Of a stretch of DNA of 64,000 bases, positions 1-11,220 are shown one piece after another. Position numbers and translations under genes: made by a program. Position 1 is the first letter of the stretch; every line of letters begins with the position of its first letter. The DNA is from Fomitopsis serialis (lineage: Eukaryota > Basidiomycota > Agaricomycetes > Polyporales > Fomitopsidaceae), in the NCBI RefSeq assembly GCF_022376445.1, contig NW_025955136.1, positions 1 through 64,000 of the forward strand. Direction: 5' to 3'. The notes below the pieces were generated by a model that did not search any database, had not been told where the DNA came from, and saw only the letters and a list, made by a program, of their open reading frames with translations.

Positions 1-105
1 CAGAAGATCTTCAAGATCGTGCTCGCCAAGGCGTTCGACCTCAAGTGCGTCATCCCCGAGATCGACGGCGTCGGCGAGCCCGTACTCATGTACGTCGACG
101 TATGA
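1..105 (+). CDS. C-terminal fragment of an unidentified protein
   Basis: The first 105 bases are open in frame 1 and end in TGA, giving the last 34 residues of a protein that starts left of the window. The tail begins QKIFKIVLAKAFD and ends LMYVDV. I do not recognise the family. Codon use is strongly GC3-biased like the real genes elsewhere here, which is the main reason to call it coding. No domain can be assigned from so short a piece. Confidence 0.5.
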   Translation, partial: QKIFKIVLAKAFDLKCVIPEIDGVGEPVLMYVDV

Positions 106-1478
106 CGGACGGGCGGGTGGAGGTGGGCAGCGTGGCGGGCATGCGGTCGGGGTCCGGGTGGGCGGCGGGGTGGATTCTGGAAATGGAACTGGATTTGGAA
201 GGAGGGCGCGGGTGGACAAGAGGGAGGGGTGGTGGGCCGTGGCGAAAAGGTGTGATTGTCGCTCTCCCCACCGATGTAACATTATTGAAATCCATTGCGC
301 CTTCCGTTGTGACCGACCGCCGTTGATGCAGGCGCGCAAAGACGTTCCACCAAGGAGGAGGATCACCCAGGTCCTCGCTTCCACCGCCCACGATCCGCCA
401 CACCGCGCCATAGAGAAGCTGCGTCGTAAGCGCCCACTCGCCATCAGCCACCCACCTCACCTCGATGCCGTCCACCAAAATCGTCGGCTCTCCCGCTCTC
501 CCGTTCCTCTGTACATTCCTCGCATTAACGCGTTATCTTATCCACTACATAACCACCAACACATACACATCTACACCATTCTGAGCTGACCGCAATACCC
601 ACCACTTTGCATGCCCGCCCTCCTCCCCTGCTCCTCTACCCTTCCCACCTGTTACTACGGACCCTCTACCACCGCCACCGCCCTTGCTTCCCCTACCATT
701 TCCGCCCCTCCCCCTTAGTCCTACGTTTCCACATCCCCGCCCTCCTGGTCGGGTGGAGAGCCCCACCCCACACCCCGTGTCCGTGTCCGTATCCTTGCTG
801 TTGTCGATTTGCTGCACGTTGATCCCCGCGTACTCTAAGTATATGTCCCTGTCGGTCTCCTCCTCTCTCACGGTCCCCTCGCTCGTCTCGTCGTCTCCGC
901 ATACCTATATAATGCAATTCCTGTCGTTGCCTATGCTTTCAAATCTCTCGCCATGTGTCTCCCCGCGGGTTCTGTGTGCGACGCGGCTGGCGGGCGGCGC
1001 AGCTGTACGGCCTGCGAGAATGTGCGTACGTTCCGTGAGGGCTGTGGGTGGTGCACGCTGACGGACGAAACGGAGGGAGATAGTCGTTCGTCTAGCACAC
1101 TAGGTGGATCTATAGTACACGAACGGTGTGGACAGCACATTGAGATCGTCAACAGTCACAGACGGAAAGCAGGGGATCACGACGAGTAAGGGAAATCAAA
1201 TTACTGTGAATACAAGCACCAAGAGACGAAGGAGGCAGGAGTGTGTGGTGTGGAAATATCCGTGAACGTCCGTCCGGCTCTGACGCCCAAGGTCACAGAT
1301 GGAGCAGCACGACGAACGTCCTGGTGATGGGGCTGTGTGTTGAACGTGGAAGGTATCGATGCTATCTACACGCAGATTGAGCACACCTTCAGACCCAAAA
1401 GACAATAAATTACACCAGACACGCACCAGAATCCGTAATCATAACCATTAAAGTATACACATCCATCCTGCGCGCGCA
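106..1478. other. Intergenic, 3' flanks of two convergent genes
   Basis: No gene is supported here. The stretch holds the 3' flank of the fragment at 1-105 and of the FHA-RING gene, which converge. It contains pyrimidine-rich low-complexity sequence (about 600-900) and a TATATAA-like string near 904-910, but no open frame with recognisable content. Confidence 0.5.
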
Positions 1479-3185
1479 TCACCGCTTGCGCTTATGCCCC
1501 TCCCCCAGCGTCCCACCGACCATGACTTCGCTCGACCCTTCTCCGCTGCCCGAAGCCTCGTCACCGTACTCCTCGCCCTCGGACACCTCCATTGCCGAGC
1601 TGAGTGGTCCTGGCACGAGCACGGGCGACACGCTACCGTCTCTACCTCCGTTGACCGCCGTCCACGCCCGCGCGACCATGAGTGGCGAGGCCTCCGGGAG
1701 CGGCGGCAGCGCGATCCCGTCGGCATCTGCCATCTCGACGTCCGTATCCGCAAGCGGGTGGTGCATGAGCCGTCCACGGATCGGGCGGGGCTCAGCCTCC
1801 ACCTCCGTCTCCGCTCCAGGATCCCTGTCGCGCTCGCGCTCCCTCGAGCGAGAGTGGGACTGATGGCTGTCGCCCGTCGCGGGCCTGTCCACGGCCGCAG
1901 CGGCGACTGCAGCGACGACGACCGAAACGTCCGCATCGATATCATCGTCCCCGCCAAACACGCTCCCCTCGATCTCAACCTCGACGTCCTCTTCCAGATT
2001 TGCGAACGTGCGGCAGAGCGGGCACGAGAACGCGGGGTGGTGCGTCTCGAGCAGCGGCCGGATGCACTTGAAGTGGAACGCGTGCGAGCATGGCGCGATG
2101 AACAGCGCCTGGTGGATCGTCACCGCGAACAGGCAGATGCAGCAGTCCGGGAGCGACGACCTCGGCAGCGTCTTCTTCGAGGTTGCGTTGTTCGGGAGCG
2201 AGATCGCCTTCAGCTGCTTCAGGGCGTTCGCGCTGCGGGAGACCGGTCAGCGCTGTTCGTTTTCCGCGATGACCTGCCAGTGTATCTCAAAACACCGAGC
2301 GGTGGGCTGAGAACGTGTCTAAAACCCTGCGACCATGCGCGGAAATGAACAGAAGGCACCGAGCCTTCTCCGATATGCACTGAGGCTGACAAAGTCGCCC
2401 GCATCCACAGGCAGTAGAAACACTCACTTGAACGGGTTGGCGTGCGCCTGCCATTCGCGGCCCATCTCAATCTTGATCTTCACGCACTTGTAGATGTCCT
2501 CGTTCCCGCCCTGGTAGTCCACGCCGAGCTGCAGAATGTCCCCATCGCGCAGCTCCGAGGGGCGGCTCTCCGTGTTCGCGGGCGAGAGCCGGACGTGGTT
2601 GAGGAACGTGCCCGAGCTGCTCTTCGTGTCCTTGATGAAGAACCGCCCGCCCGCCTCCGCCCAGATCTCCGCGTGCGCGCGCGACACCACCTTCGACTTG
2701 AACGCGAGCTTGTTCGACCCGAGTGCGTTCGCCGCCGCCAGTCCCAGTCCTGACCGGTCGGTGAACCGTCCGATCCGCAGCGCCGGGTCGCCCTCGCGCA
2801 CGTCTCTGCAGATGGGCTCGAATCGCAGTGAGGATCTTGAGGCCAAGTGCGGGACGAGGCGGATCCGGTGCGTTGCGGCGTTGTTCGATGTGGCCGGGCG
2901 AGGGGCCACGGCTGCTCCTTGGGGCGTGGCCACGGCCCCTGCGGATCGTCGGCGGCGCAGCATCTGCGACAGACCGGCCTGAGATGAAGATGGCTGGAGG
3001 GCGGGGGCGTTTCGACGGCGTGCGCCGTCGGCGGGTGGGACGACTGGGGGCGGTGAGTCCCTGCTGGCGTCGCCTGGCGGTGAGGGGTGCGACTGCGACG
3101 TGCCGCGGGGTCGTGGGCGAAGAAAAGAGCCAAGAATCGACTGACGGGCGGCGGGTGACTCGCCACCGAGTGAGAGGGGGTCCAT
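1479..3185 (-). CDS. dma1: FHA-RING E3 ubiquitin ligase, Dma1/Dma2 type
   Basis: Two exons on the minus strand, 3185-2428 and 2232-1479, with a 195-nt GTGAGT...GCAG intron. Joined they give 503 codons without a frameshift. An FHA domain lies at about residues 107-235 (GRFTDRSG, SRAHAEIW, SSSGTFLNHVRLS, the Arg/Ser/His/Asn phosphothreonine-binding set). A RING finger follows at about 278-325 (DCCICLF, APCSHAFHFKC, SCPLCRTF; C3H2C3). The C-terminal 170 residues are acidic and Ser-rich. In fission and budding yeast this architecture is Dma1/Dma2, a phosphopeptide-guided ubiquitin ligase of the spindle and septation checkpoints; that role here is inferred from family. The start is the ATG before DPLSLGG, followed by a low-complexity Pro/Ser N-terminus. 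CHFR is the animal relative. Confidence 0.88.
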
Positions 3186-3600
3186 GTGGGGAGGGCGTGT
3201 TCGTCGTCGTCGACGAGGAGGTCAAGCTGCGAGGCGCCCGTTAGCCACTTGTGGCGTGTCTGTATTTGTCCTGCTGGAGTCGGCTGGAGCGCAGTTTCGC
3301 GCGTTTCGCAAAATTGGACTGCAAAGTAGAGCTCAGCGCGGTAAGGCAGAGGGCAGAGGGAGAGAGAAGAAGAGCAAAGGAAAGCCGCCGACGCTGCCTT
3401 CAGACGCAGTGCTTCAGCCTGGCTGGCTATCGTCCAAATCGGGCATGTGCTGTTGTCGCCCGCCAGGCACACGGCCTCGACCGCGCCGGCGGCAAGCGAG
3501 AACGGCCGCGCCGCGTGTGGCGTCGAGGAGGAGGAGGAGGAGGGTATTCCATTTAGTCACGACATCTAGACGCCTCGGCGTTTTCGATGTGTGACAGCGC
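3186..3600. promoter_or_regulatory. Upstream region of the FHA-RING gene
   Basis: Purine-rich leader and probable promoter of the minus-strand FHA-RING gene. No clear TATA box is seen. It ends where the 3' end of the non-LTR element begins near 3600. Confidence 0.35.
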
Positions 3601-3638
3601 TCACTAGGTACATGACTACCTCCAAACCCAACATACCC

Positions 3639-3667
3639 CTACTACCTAATCCTAAACTACCTAATCC
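3639..3667 (-). repeat. Telomere-like short tandem tail at LINE 3' end
   Basis: On the minus strand the unit GGATTAGGTAGT occurs twice with a TTA between copies, followed by AGGGG. Some non-LTR elements end in short tandem repeats instead of poly(A), and this lies about 380 bases past the ORF2 stop, so it is the likely element terminus. Confidence 0.5.
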
Positions 3668-4044
3668 GACTCCCACTATCGCATAATTACAATACTGTCC
3701 ACCAGTTCAAACAAAAACACCCCGGCGTCGTGCGTTAAGCACAGCAGGATACATGGCTAAAACCTGGGAGGAAAAAATGAAAAAACCTCCAGGTGTCAGC
3801 GGTGGTTCTCCACCATACTGACATAACTCACCATGGTCCAGGTGGAACCACGTGGCAGCGCTACTGCCGTCCGCCATCATGCGGAAGGTCCAGGGGCTTC
3901 CAGGGGCATAGTAGGAGCCGGACGCGAGCAATCCGGGTATAGGCGCGTAGTGTCCTCGGTCGACGTTGCCGCCGACTTTGGAACACGGGCGTTGAGCAGG
4001 CGGCGGCGGTGATATAGTCGCACGCGGGGACCACAGTGGCCCGC

Positions 4045-4683
4045 TCACAATATCGCATAAGACTGGTACTGTTCCATTGTTGTGACCACCAGTAGGGGGA
4101 CGGCGTCACAGCATCCAAAGACATCCGAGATGAATTGCGCGACAATGTGTTGTGTGCATTCATCCGCAATTACCGCCATAAGGAACCGATTTGGGGATGA
4201 CATGGAGATCGCACGACCATGGGCCGTGAGCGCATTGTGCACTCGGCGCATGAAGTGCGCTCGCAGGGACCGAAGGATATCTGCTTGGCAGCACATTAAA
4301 ACATGCGCCTCGTCCTCCACCATGTTCCGCCCTTGGCAGAAGCGACAAATTCGCCACTCCCGCGGGATCGGTGGGGACCGCCGGCGCAGTCCCTCAATTG
4401 CGAAAGGGTGATCGGAAGCAAGCAGGCGGCAGATCGCTTGTCGAAGCGCTCGGGAGTCCAACGAAAGGTACTTGCGTCGGGCAATGATACCGAGGTTGTG
4501 ACTGCGGGCACTAAGCAGACGTAGACGTTCTGAGCCACGCACTTCGTTCCTCAGGTAGGAGCGTAGCGACTGCAAGACTTGTTGCGCACATTTCTTCACG
4601 GTGTCCGGTGTCAGGGCGTCTGCGATGGGGAACTTGACTGGAACTGGTAACTGTTGCAGGGCGTACTGGAGGTCACCAATCCA
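4045..4683 (-). pseudogene. LINE ORF2 C-terminal region
   Basis: About 212 residues continue ORF2 after the TIR insertion, starting at WIGDLQYALQQL. It holds the helical segment after the reverse transcriptase and a CCHC-like motif (CRFCQGRN, DEAHVLMCC) typical of the C-terminus of many fungal non-LTR ORF2 proteins. The stop after SYAIL at 4045 is the natural end. The corresponding upstream half is at 7867-8253. Confidence 0.8.
4675..4683 (+). repeat. Target-site duplication, left copy (9 bp)
   Basis: ACCAATCCA here is identical to 7867-7875. Both copies encode the W-I-G of LINE ORF2 on the minus strand, so removing the insertion and one copy restores a continuous frame. Confidence 0.75.
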
Positions 4684-5242
4684 GGCCATATAGGCATAAG
4701 TTTGTATAAGATCCTTGTAGTGAGCACGGAGTGATCATACATAAACTCCAGTACTTACCTGCAGCTGTTTTCATACATGGGCTGCCACTCGCTCATGTAA
4801 AAGCGAGGCGCCGTCATGTATGAACGAGGCGCCGTCGGTCGTTACCTGATATGGCAGCTACCCCGGCCCCTTCGTCCCCGGCGGGGCGGTACCACTGGCG
4901 CGCGATGCGAGGCTACCCCATATGGATGCACATCGGGGTCAGCGCATCTGAGATCAGGTACGATCTCGAATCCCCTGCGCCGCCGCCCTGCCCACTGTGT
5001 GGCGTCGATTTCGGCCAATCCCGGAAGCCCGCAACGAGCCGAGCGAGCGGCGAGCGGTTTTGCCCGCTGTTTGCGACCTCCACCATCCTGCGTCGGCGGT
5101 CACTGACGCCGTTAGAGCATAGCGCATATGAACGGCCAACGGGTCAGCAAAGATCGGGCTTCGAAGTGAGTGCAAACGCACACGAGCAATGGAGCTGACT
5201 GTGGCCACAGGACGCGGCGATGCGCAGCACGACACGCGCGTT

Positions 5243-5973
5243 GACCGCGAGTACGCAGGGCTAATGCCTCGCGTGCAAACGCAGCCGACGGGCGGACCAC
5301 GGGTACGGGCGCGAGCGCGAGCAGGCGGGCGGGCAGGCGGATACGCGCGCGCGCTGCGGGCAGTCTGACGGACAGGTAAGCGGATGGGTGAGCACCCGGA
5401 TAGGTAGGAGAGTAGGCAGACGGGCAGGCGACAGCACATGCCCACCGCAAGTGCGCTGGGCAAATGCCCAGCACACAGATGCAGCCGACAAATGCAGGCG
5501 CAGGCGCGCGAGCAGATGAAGAGCAGGGGGCCGGACGGATGAGTGGGCAGGTGGACGAGCGGTGGGTGGACGGGCGGGCGGGCGGGCGATGGATGACTCG
5601 GAGAGGGCGGGCGGGCGACTCGGAGAGGGCGGGCGGGCGACTCGGAGAGGGCGGGCGGGCGAGTGGACGAGCGGCAGGTGGACAAGTGGCGGGTGGACAA
5701 GCGGCGGGTGGACAGGCGGCGGGTGGATGAGCTGTGGGTGAACGGGCGGCGGGTGGACGAGCGGGTGAGCAGACGGATGCATTGACAAGCAGACGAGCGG
5801 TTGGGTAGACGGACGAGCAGGTGAGCGGGAAACTGGGAGGGCGAACGGGCGAGAGGACAAGCGGGTGAGAGGGCGAGGGCGAGAGGGCAGGCGAGCATAG
5901 GGCGCGGACCAGCACCGCACGCACGGCGACCGCGAGCGTGCAGGGCGAATGCCTAGCACGCAAGCACGGTCAC
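5243..5973 (-). repeat. Hairpin repeat cluster 1 (three copies) in GC-rich simple sequence
   Basis: Copies of a 47-51-bp unit at 5243-5289, 5443-5489 and 5928-5973. On the minus strand the unit runs GTCGGCTGYGTYTG, then a stem-loop centred on GGGCATT(T/C)GCCC, then GCTCGCGGTC. Between copies lie 24-bp direct repeats with a GGGCGGGCGGGCGACTCGG core (about 5594-5662) and a 15-bp GGCGGGTGGACAAGC series (about 5667-5760). The long open frames on the minus strand here are a by-product of GC-rich repeats lacking stops; they show no domain. Confidence 0.65.
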
Positions 5974-6855
5974 CGAATGCAAGGTGGGCGCATGAGCGAG
6001 AAGTGGGTGACCGCGAGTCGCGACGGCGGGCAGGGCCGGGGCGCACGCAGCACATAGTAGAATAAATCCATCTGTTTGCTTTGTTTAATTGAAAGACGTC
6101 GTGTTTGTGTGCAATGTCGAAAGTTCAATGAACTGTATGGCAGAATATAACCTACGTATACAATGATTGTGTTATCATCGAGTCCAGTATGTATGTATTG
6201 CGCTGCAACACCCATTACGACTCGAGACTCGGCTGAGAACCAGTACAGTACACTAGATATCTGTATTGTACACGAGAATAGTGTCCTACATCTCATCTGC
6301 TGTGGTAAATGCGACTAAACACGTATCTAATCCCCATTCCAGCTTACAATACATGCACACACGGTGCGGAAACGTCCCGATCACAAATCCAGGTATGTTG
6401 CAGGCCTAAGTAGGACCTTTAAACGCGTTCTGATTGGCTAGGAACAGCCCGAGCACATCGGGGTTACCAAATTGGTGAGACGACAAATAGACACAAACGT
6501 TGAGTTTACGGGCGCCCGCAAGGCTCGCCGCTCACGTCGCTTCTGCGTGCTACCGTAAGTCTACCATTCTGCTTTCATGCTCGACTCTGCGCAGAAGACA
6601 ACAGTTGAGGTTCCTGGGACACATTCAGGGGTGAGTTTAACCAGGTAAGCTTGCCTGGCCAGTCATCTATGCACGCACTAATCTACTACCCGCCCTAGAG
6701 TCCAGACCGACGGGCTCTTGCCAACGAGTATGTCGGACGGTGTGTCGACGAGCGTGTCGAATGGCACATCGACAAGTAGGGTGAGTGTGTCGGCGGGTAC
6801 AAAGGTATGTACTCGCTCTGGCAGATCCTGACGGAGGCGCATGACGGGCACAAGT

Positions 6856-6950
6856 GCGTCGACGAACACGTCGGGTGCCGCATCGACAAACACGTCAGGC
6901 GCCGCATCGACAAACATGCCGGGCACAGCATTGACGAACGCGTGAGCGCT
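6856..6950 (+). repeat. 24-bp tandem repeat, four units
   Basis: Units start at 6856, 6880, 6904 and 6928. The shared core is GC(A/G)T(C/T)GACRAACRYG. Read on the minus strand it encodes repeated FVDAAPDV, but no larger protein context supports translation. It lies inside the TIR element. Confidence 0.7.
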
Positions 6951-7866
6951 GCGTGACGAGCATGAACAGCGTGTCAGCGAGCACGACCCACCCATCAACA
7001 GGAGTCGCCGCAGCATGGCAAGTGCAACTGCAAGCACTACGCGCGGCGAGCGAGCCTTTGGGCAGGGCGCACGACACATGCCACTGGGAACTAGGGACGA
7101 CGAGTGAGAGGACGAACCGTGCGGGCCTATGGGCGACGGATGGGAAAGTGATGGGTGGGACGGCGATGAACATTGAACAGGCGGGCGACGACTAGGAGTA
7201 GTATGGCGTAGTCAGTGTTGCAGCCGTCTGTTCTGTAGTGCTTAGTATACTGCGTAGTGTCGATATCATGGAGATCTCTAAGGCCACTGCATTTGACCGA
7301 GCGCGATAATTTGTCAGGGCCTCGAACATACCAAAATAGGAGGGCTGTTGTGGCCCTTCATGCGCATTGCATCAAGGCTTGAAGCAGTCATTGTCATCGC
7401 AATGAACAAATCCTTAAGTGTATGTCGCGGAGTGCAACATGTGCAGCATATATGTCATGGGGCACGACATACATGTTATCCATCTGCCGGATCTAGATAC
7501 AAACCATCTAGGCACGGTGCCAAAGAATCCGCTATATACGGCACAGTAAGTATTTGGCCCCAGTAAACGTCAGATCTCACTGATCGCTCGTTGCGATCAC
7601 ATTCGCCCGATGGGCCCGCGACAGGACCCAAAGAGGAAGAGCGCGTGACGGCGCCCATTTTGGGTAGTGCCGCCGGCGCCGCGAGCTCTCCCCGGCGCCC
7701 GGGCAGTCCATAAAGGGCAGCTGCCTTTTCGGGTAGCGAGCGGGGCGCCGGCTGCAGTGATTACTGCGCCTTCATACATGAAGGGAGATTGTAAGTACAG
7801 GGATTTATGTATGATCTGTTTGTGCTTACAACAGGTATTCATACATGAGCATGCCAGCATCTGGTG

Positions 7867-7875
7867 ACCAATCCA
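7867..7875 (+). repeat. Target-site duplication, right copy (9 bp)
   Basis: ACCAATCCA, identical to 4675-4683. It marks the right boundary of the inserted TIR element. Confidence 0.75.
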
Positions 7876-9946
7876 TGAAGCCGAACCAGTCAAAGCCATA
7901 CTGCGAGACTCGGCCAGCGCGGCCAAAGGTAGTTGCGGGCGCTGCGTTACCACATAGAGGAGGTAACGCAACGCCAGCGATAGCCGGTGGTATTGTATTG
8001 GCCATAGGCCGGTTTCCGTATACAGCACCGAGGTGACTGTTCGTGGGTTAAGGCCCAGCGATCGGCGCAGGTATGTCATCTGTACCGATGCCAGGGACGT
8101 AAGCGCCGCGAGGCGTACGTCAATCGTGACCTCGCACCCCGAGATTAGGTGCGAGTCGATATGAGTGTTGTAGAGGGTGAGCGACGCCCAAGGTGGTAGG
8201 TCGGCCACGTACGACTCCACCGAGAGGCAGGCATTCACTGTCCTGCGAGCCACCGCTACTCAATGTTCGATGTGTGCCGCGAAGATGTCCCGCGCCGTAG
8301 ACTGGAAGAGGATGCCCACGTATGTGTAGCGATCTACGAGAACAATCCGTACACCATTCACAGACATCTGACAGGCATGGCATTTGCGCAGGGAGAGGCC
8401 CGAAGATCATGAGCTGCGTCTTGGACACATTGATCACCGCGAAGTTGAGTGAGCACCAGCGCGCCAGGTCGTCGAGCTTGCGTTGCAGACCCTCCTGCGA
8501 CATTGACCATAGCACGATATCATCTGCCTGCTCCAGATGTGACATGAGGATACCGCCAAGGTCAGTGTCATCCGGGTGGTCTGAAATGATGAGGTCAGCG
8601 AGGAACAGGATCCACAGGATAGGGGAAGCGGGGTCGCCTATGAGGATCCCTGCCGTCGCACGGAACGAGTCGGACTCATTGCCGTCCTGCCGCACCACGT
8701 AGGTCAGCCGAGCATAGAGCATCCTCAACCAGTCGAACAGAGGGCCACTGAAACCCGCGTCCTGCAGCTTCGCCCACAGTGTCGGTTGGTCCACCGAGGG
8801 GAACACATTCGATAGGTCTACGAACGCAACATACAGCGTACGGCCACTCGATCGCGCCTTCTCGATCGCAGCCCTGAGGACAAACGCGTTGTTGTTTGTA
8901 CGGCAACCTGTGCGGAAGCCGTTCTGCGAGGGGGGAATCTTGGCTGTTGCCTCCGCCCACGCCCTCATGCGACGTTCAATCATCAGTGTGAGCATTTTCA
9001 GCAGGCAGCTCTCGAGTCCTACCGCCCTGTAGTTTGCTGCCTGTGCAGTGTCCTTTCCCCGCTTCGCAATTCCGGTCAGAATAGCGGTGAGCCAGGTGGT
9101 AGGCGCGTCGAGGGAGTCCACACACTCCTGGAAGAGGCAGAGCAGATCTTCGTTATCCAGCCCGAGCACACGGTCGTAAGGGATCCTATCCTCTCCCATT
9201 GCTGACCGTCGGTTATGCTTGCGGATGTGTTCTTTGGCGTCCGCGATCTCATCCAGGGTCCAGGGACGCGCGAAGAACAGCTGGTCAGGGTTCGGGGTCG
9301 TGCGTTCGGGGAGCATCTGTGACCACATGCGATTGGCTGAGTAACGCACCGCATCGAAATTGGTCGGTAGCACGACCGGGGCGTTCATCCGGGGCATAAA
9401 TGCGGCGCGAAGGTCAGTCACCGATACTCTCGCCGCTCGTGGCGCTGGGTCGACAAGTCCGCGGAATGCTGTCCAGAACGCAGCGACTGGTTTTCCTGGC
9501 TCCAGGAGCTCGCGAACGAACCGCTCGCGCATTAGGCGGAGGTTATTCGCTTCCGCAGAGCGTCCCGACTCGGGCTCATCACGTACGCGCAAGGTGCGTT
9601 CCACAGTCAGCGTAGCCGCGCTCCGAGGCACCGTATGCGGTGGCAGGTCGGTATGCACCTTGCATGTTCCGTCCGCCATCTTGACGAGGTCGTCAGCATG
9701 TGCATCCATAGGGGTATGTACTGGCTTGAGGGGCACGAGGGGCGCCATTGGGCCTAGCTGTCTACACCCCTCTCTTGCGAGCTCATCAGCAGCCTCATTC
9801 GCAGCATTCTTTGCGTGGCCTTTCACCCAGCAGAACGTCACTTGAGTGGGACGTGCCTTGAGTATCTCCATGATGTTTACAAGGAGGTCTGCATTCGCAC
9901 ACCGCCATCCCGCCGCCGCAAAGCGAGGAGCCCAGTGGCATATGCA
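7867..9946 (-). pseudogene. LINE ORF2: end of RNase H, reverse transcriptase and thumb (disrupted)
   Basis: Reading minus from the in-frame stop at 9947, the frame continues the RNase H domain (CWVKGHAKNAANEAADELA), then the reverse transcriptase. Recognisable RT blocks are YRAVGLES, the motif A aspartate in FVDLSNVFPSV, motif B GILIGDPASP, and motif C as QADD in place of the usual F/YADD. The frame shifts near 8370. The other frame carries the post-RT segment (SLGLNP, SASWIG) to 7867, broken once more by a TGA near 8264. RNase H comes before the RT, not after it. Confidence 0.85.
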
Positions 9947-10300
9947 TCAGATGGAGTATTCCGAGTCGGTATACACTCGAAGGGTCTTCCATGCAGGCGC
10001 CTCTGCGATAGCGACTAGGATTGCGAATAGCTCTGCCCGATTGTTCGTCGGTGGCAAGGGAGCCAGCAGGGCTCGATTACTTTCGCTTCCACGCCCCCAG
10101 TATATCCCTGACCCTGCTCGTATAGCTCCGCCCGTGCGCGCCCCCGGTGGTCGGTCTGCCGAGCCATCCGTGTAGACATGGACGACGGCCCGGGAAGAAT
10201 GCGTCGCCGGTCCGTACAGCGCCAGTAAGGCATCACTAAGAGATAGCGATCTCACAAGCGCAGTGTTTAGCATGACATCCAGGTGTGACGTGTATTCCAC
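9947..10300 (-). pseudogene. LINE ORF2: N-terminal part of RNase H
   Basis: This frame holds the first half of an RNase H fold: VYTDGSADRP (first catalytic Asp), NNRAELFAILVAI (catalytic Glu) and VYTDSEYSI (Asp). A single TGA at 9947-9949 separates it from the rest of the domain. The next residues (HWAPRFAA, WRCANADLL) follow in the same frame, so the stop is a point change, possibly CGA to TGA at a CpG. The upstream endonuclease is in a different frame. Confidence 0.85.
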
Positions 10301-11190
10301 GCGAGGGCTGGAACACGAGGCGATGTACCATTGTCCGTAGGCTGAGCAGGACCACTAGGTGTGTCTACATCGTCGACGCACTTATCTCTCGGGAGGGTGA
10401 TGCACAGTGCGGCATGATCCGACCACGTCGGCCATTGCGGGAGGATGCGCAAGCGGACGCCGGGTGTACGGAGTAGGGACGGCGAGGCCACGGCATAGTC
10501 AATGACAGACGATCCGAGCGCCTGGAAGGACGTGAATCGGGGTATGGAGTCTGGCTCCTGTAGTGTAGTCCCATTCAATATGCAGAGCCCGTAATCACTG
10601 CATACCTGCAGCAGTGTGCGCCCGTGTTGCGAGACCGCTGCTCCATCGGGCGAACGTCTCATCCAGTCGACGTGTGGTGTACAGGACGCGGTGCGCGCAT
10701 TGAAGTCGCCTGCCATCACCAGTGGGACGTTATCCGAAGTTGTCACTGCAAGGACCTCGGCGAGCTTCTGCATTGGGCCGAGGGCAGAAAGAGCGTACCA
10801 GTGCGACTGCTGAGGGGGCACATACACGTTCAGGAGCCATAGTCCGGGAAAGCGGAGGAGCATGATCTCGGACCCGCCTAAGTCTTCGTGGTGTACACAA
10901 CGCAGGTCACAGCGTACTAGCGCCGCGAGACCGCCTCCTGGAGCCCCCATGGACGGGGTGTTCGGCCGGCCACACACGAAAAGGTCGTAGCATGGTGGCA
11001 GGAGGAGTTGGGCTTCCTGCTCCGGCCGTAGATGAGTCTCCTGGAGGAGAACCACGTCAAAGTTCACCAGTGCGGCATGGAACGAGTCACTCTTCATTTT
11101 GAGGGCCATATTGCCGTGTACGTTCCAGCTTGCCACGCGAATCGGGGGAGACTCGGGCGCACTGGAAGGCGCACATTTCAGCATTCTCAT
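10267..11190 (-). pseudogene. LINE ORF2: apurinic/apyrimidinic-type endonuclease
   Basis: An exonuclease-endonuclease-phosphatase domain of about 300 residues. Motifs are RVASWNVHG, LLQETHL (catalytic Glu), LLNVYVPP, VMAGDFNAR (Asp/Asn) and WSDHAALCI (SDH). The first in-frame ATG is at 11190, 31 bases after the ORF1 stop codon, suggesting reinitiation or frameshift expression. It ends at a stop at 10267, with RNase H continuing in another frame, so one base is probably lost nearby. It nicks target DNA in the retrotransposition cycle. Confidence 0.9.
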
Positions 11191-11220
11191 TTTGTTGTGT
11201 ACAGTAGTATCGAACACTGA

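Larger units (their letters stand above)
4684..7866. mobile_element. 3.2-kb TIR element inserted in the LINE (Mutator-like by TSD size)
   Basis: The 3183-bp segment is flanked by a perfect 9-bp direct repeat. It has imperfect terminal inverted repeats of about 90 bp: about 4690-4785 reads inverted at about 7860-7768, sharing GATCATACATAAA, GTACTTAC and TTGTA(G/A)..GAGCAC-type blocks in the same order. No transposase frame is seen, so it is probably non-autonomous. The cargo is GC-rich simple sequence (5240-6050) with three copies of the hairpin unit, a 24-bp tandem array (6856-6950) and ordinary AT-balanced DNA. A 9-bp duplication is characteristic of Mutator-like elements, but the outermost bases of the two ends match poorly, so the superfamily is inferred. 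Confidence 0.7.

Noticed and set aside
2480..3472. A 330-codon minus-strand frame
   Set aside because: It overlaps the FHA exon in another frame; the FHA frame has clear homology and this one does not.
4954..6055. Long minus-strand frames of 260-310 codons
   Set aside because: They are Pro/Arg/Ser repeats in GC-rich simple sequence, open in several frames together, with no domain or splice structure.
7795..7838. A 44-bp intron-like segment (GTAAGTAC...AACAG)
   Set aside because: It looks like a mini-intron, but the same sequence recurs inverted at the other end of the element, so it is part of the terminal inverted repeat.
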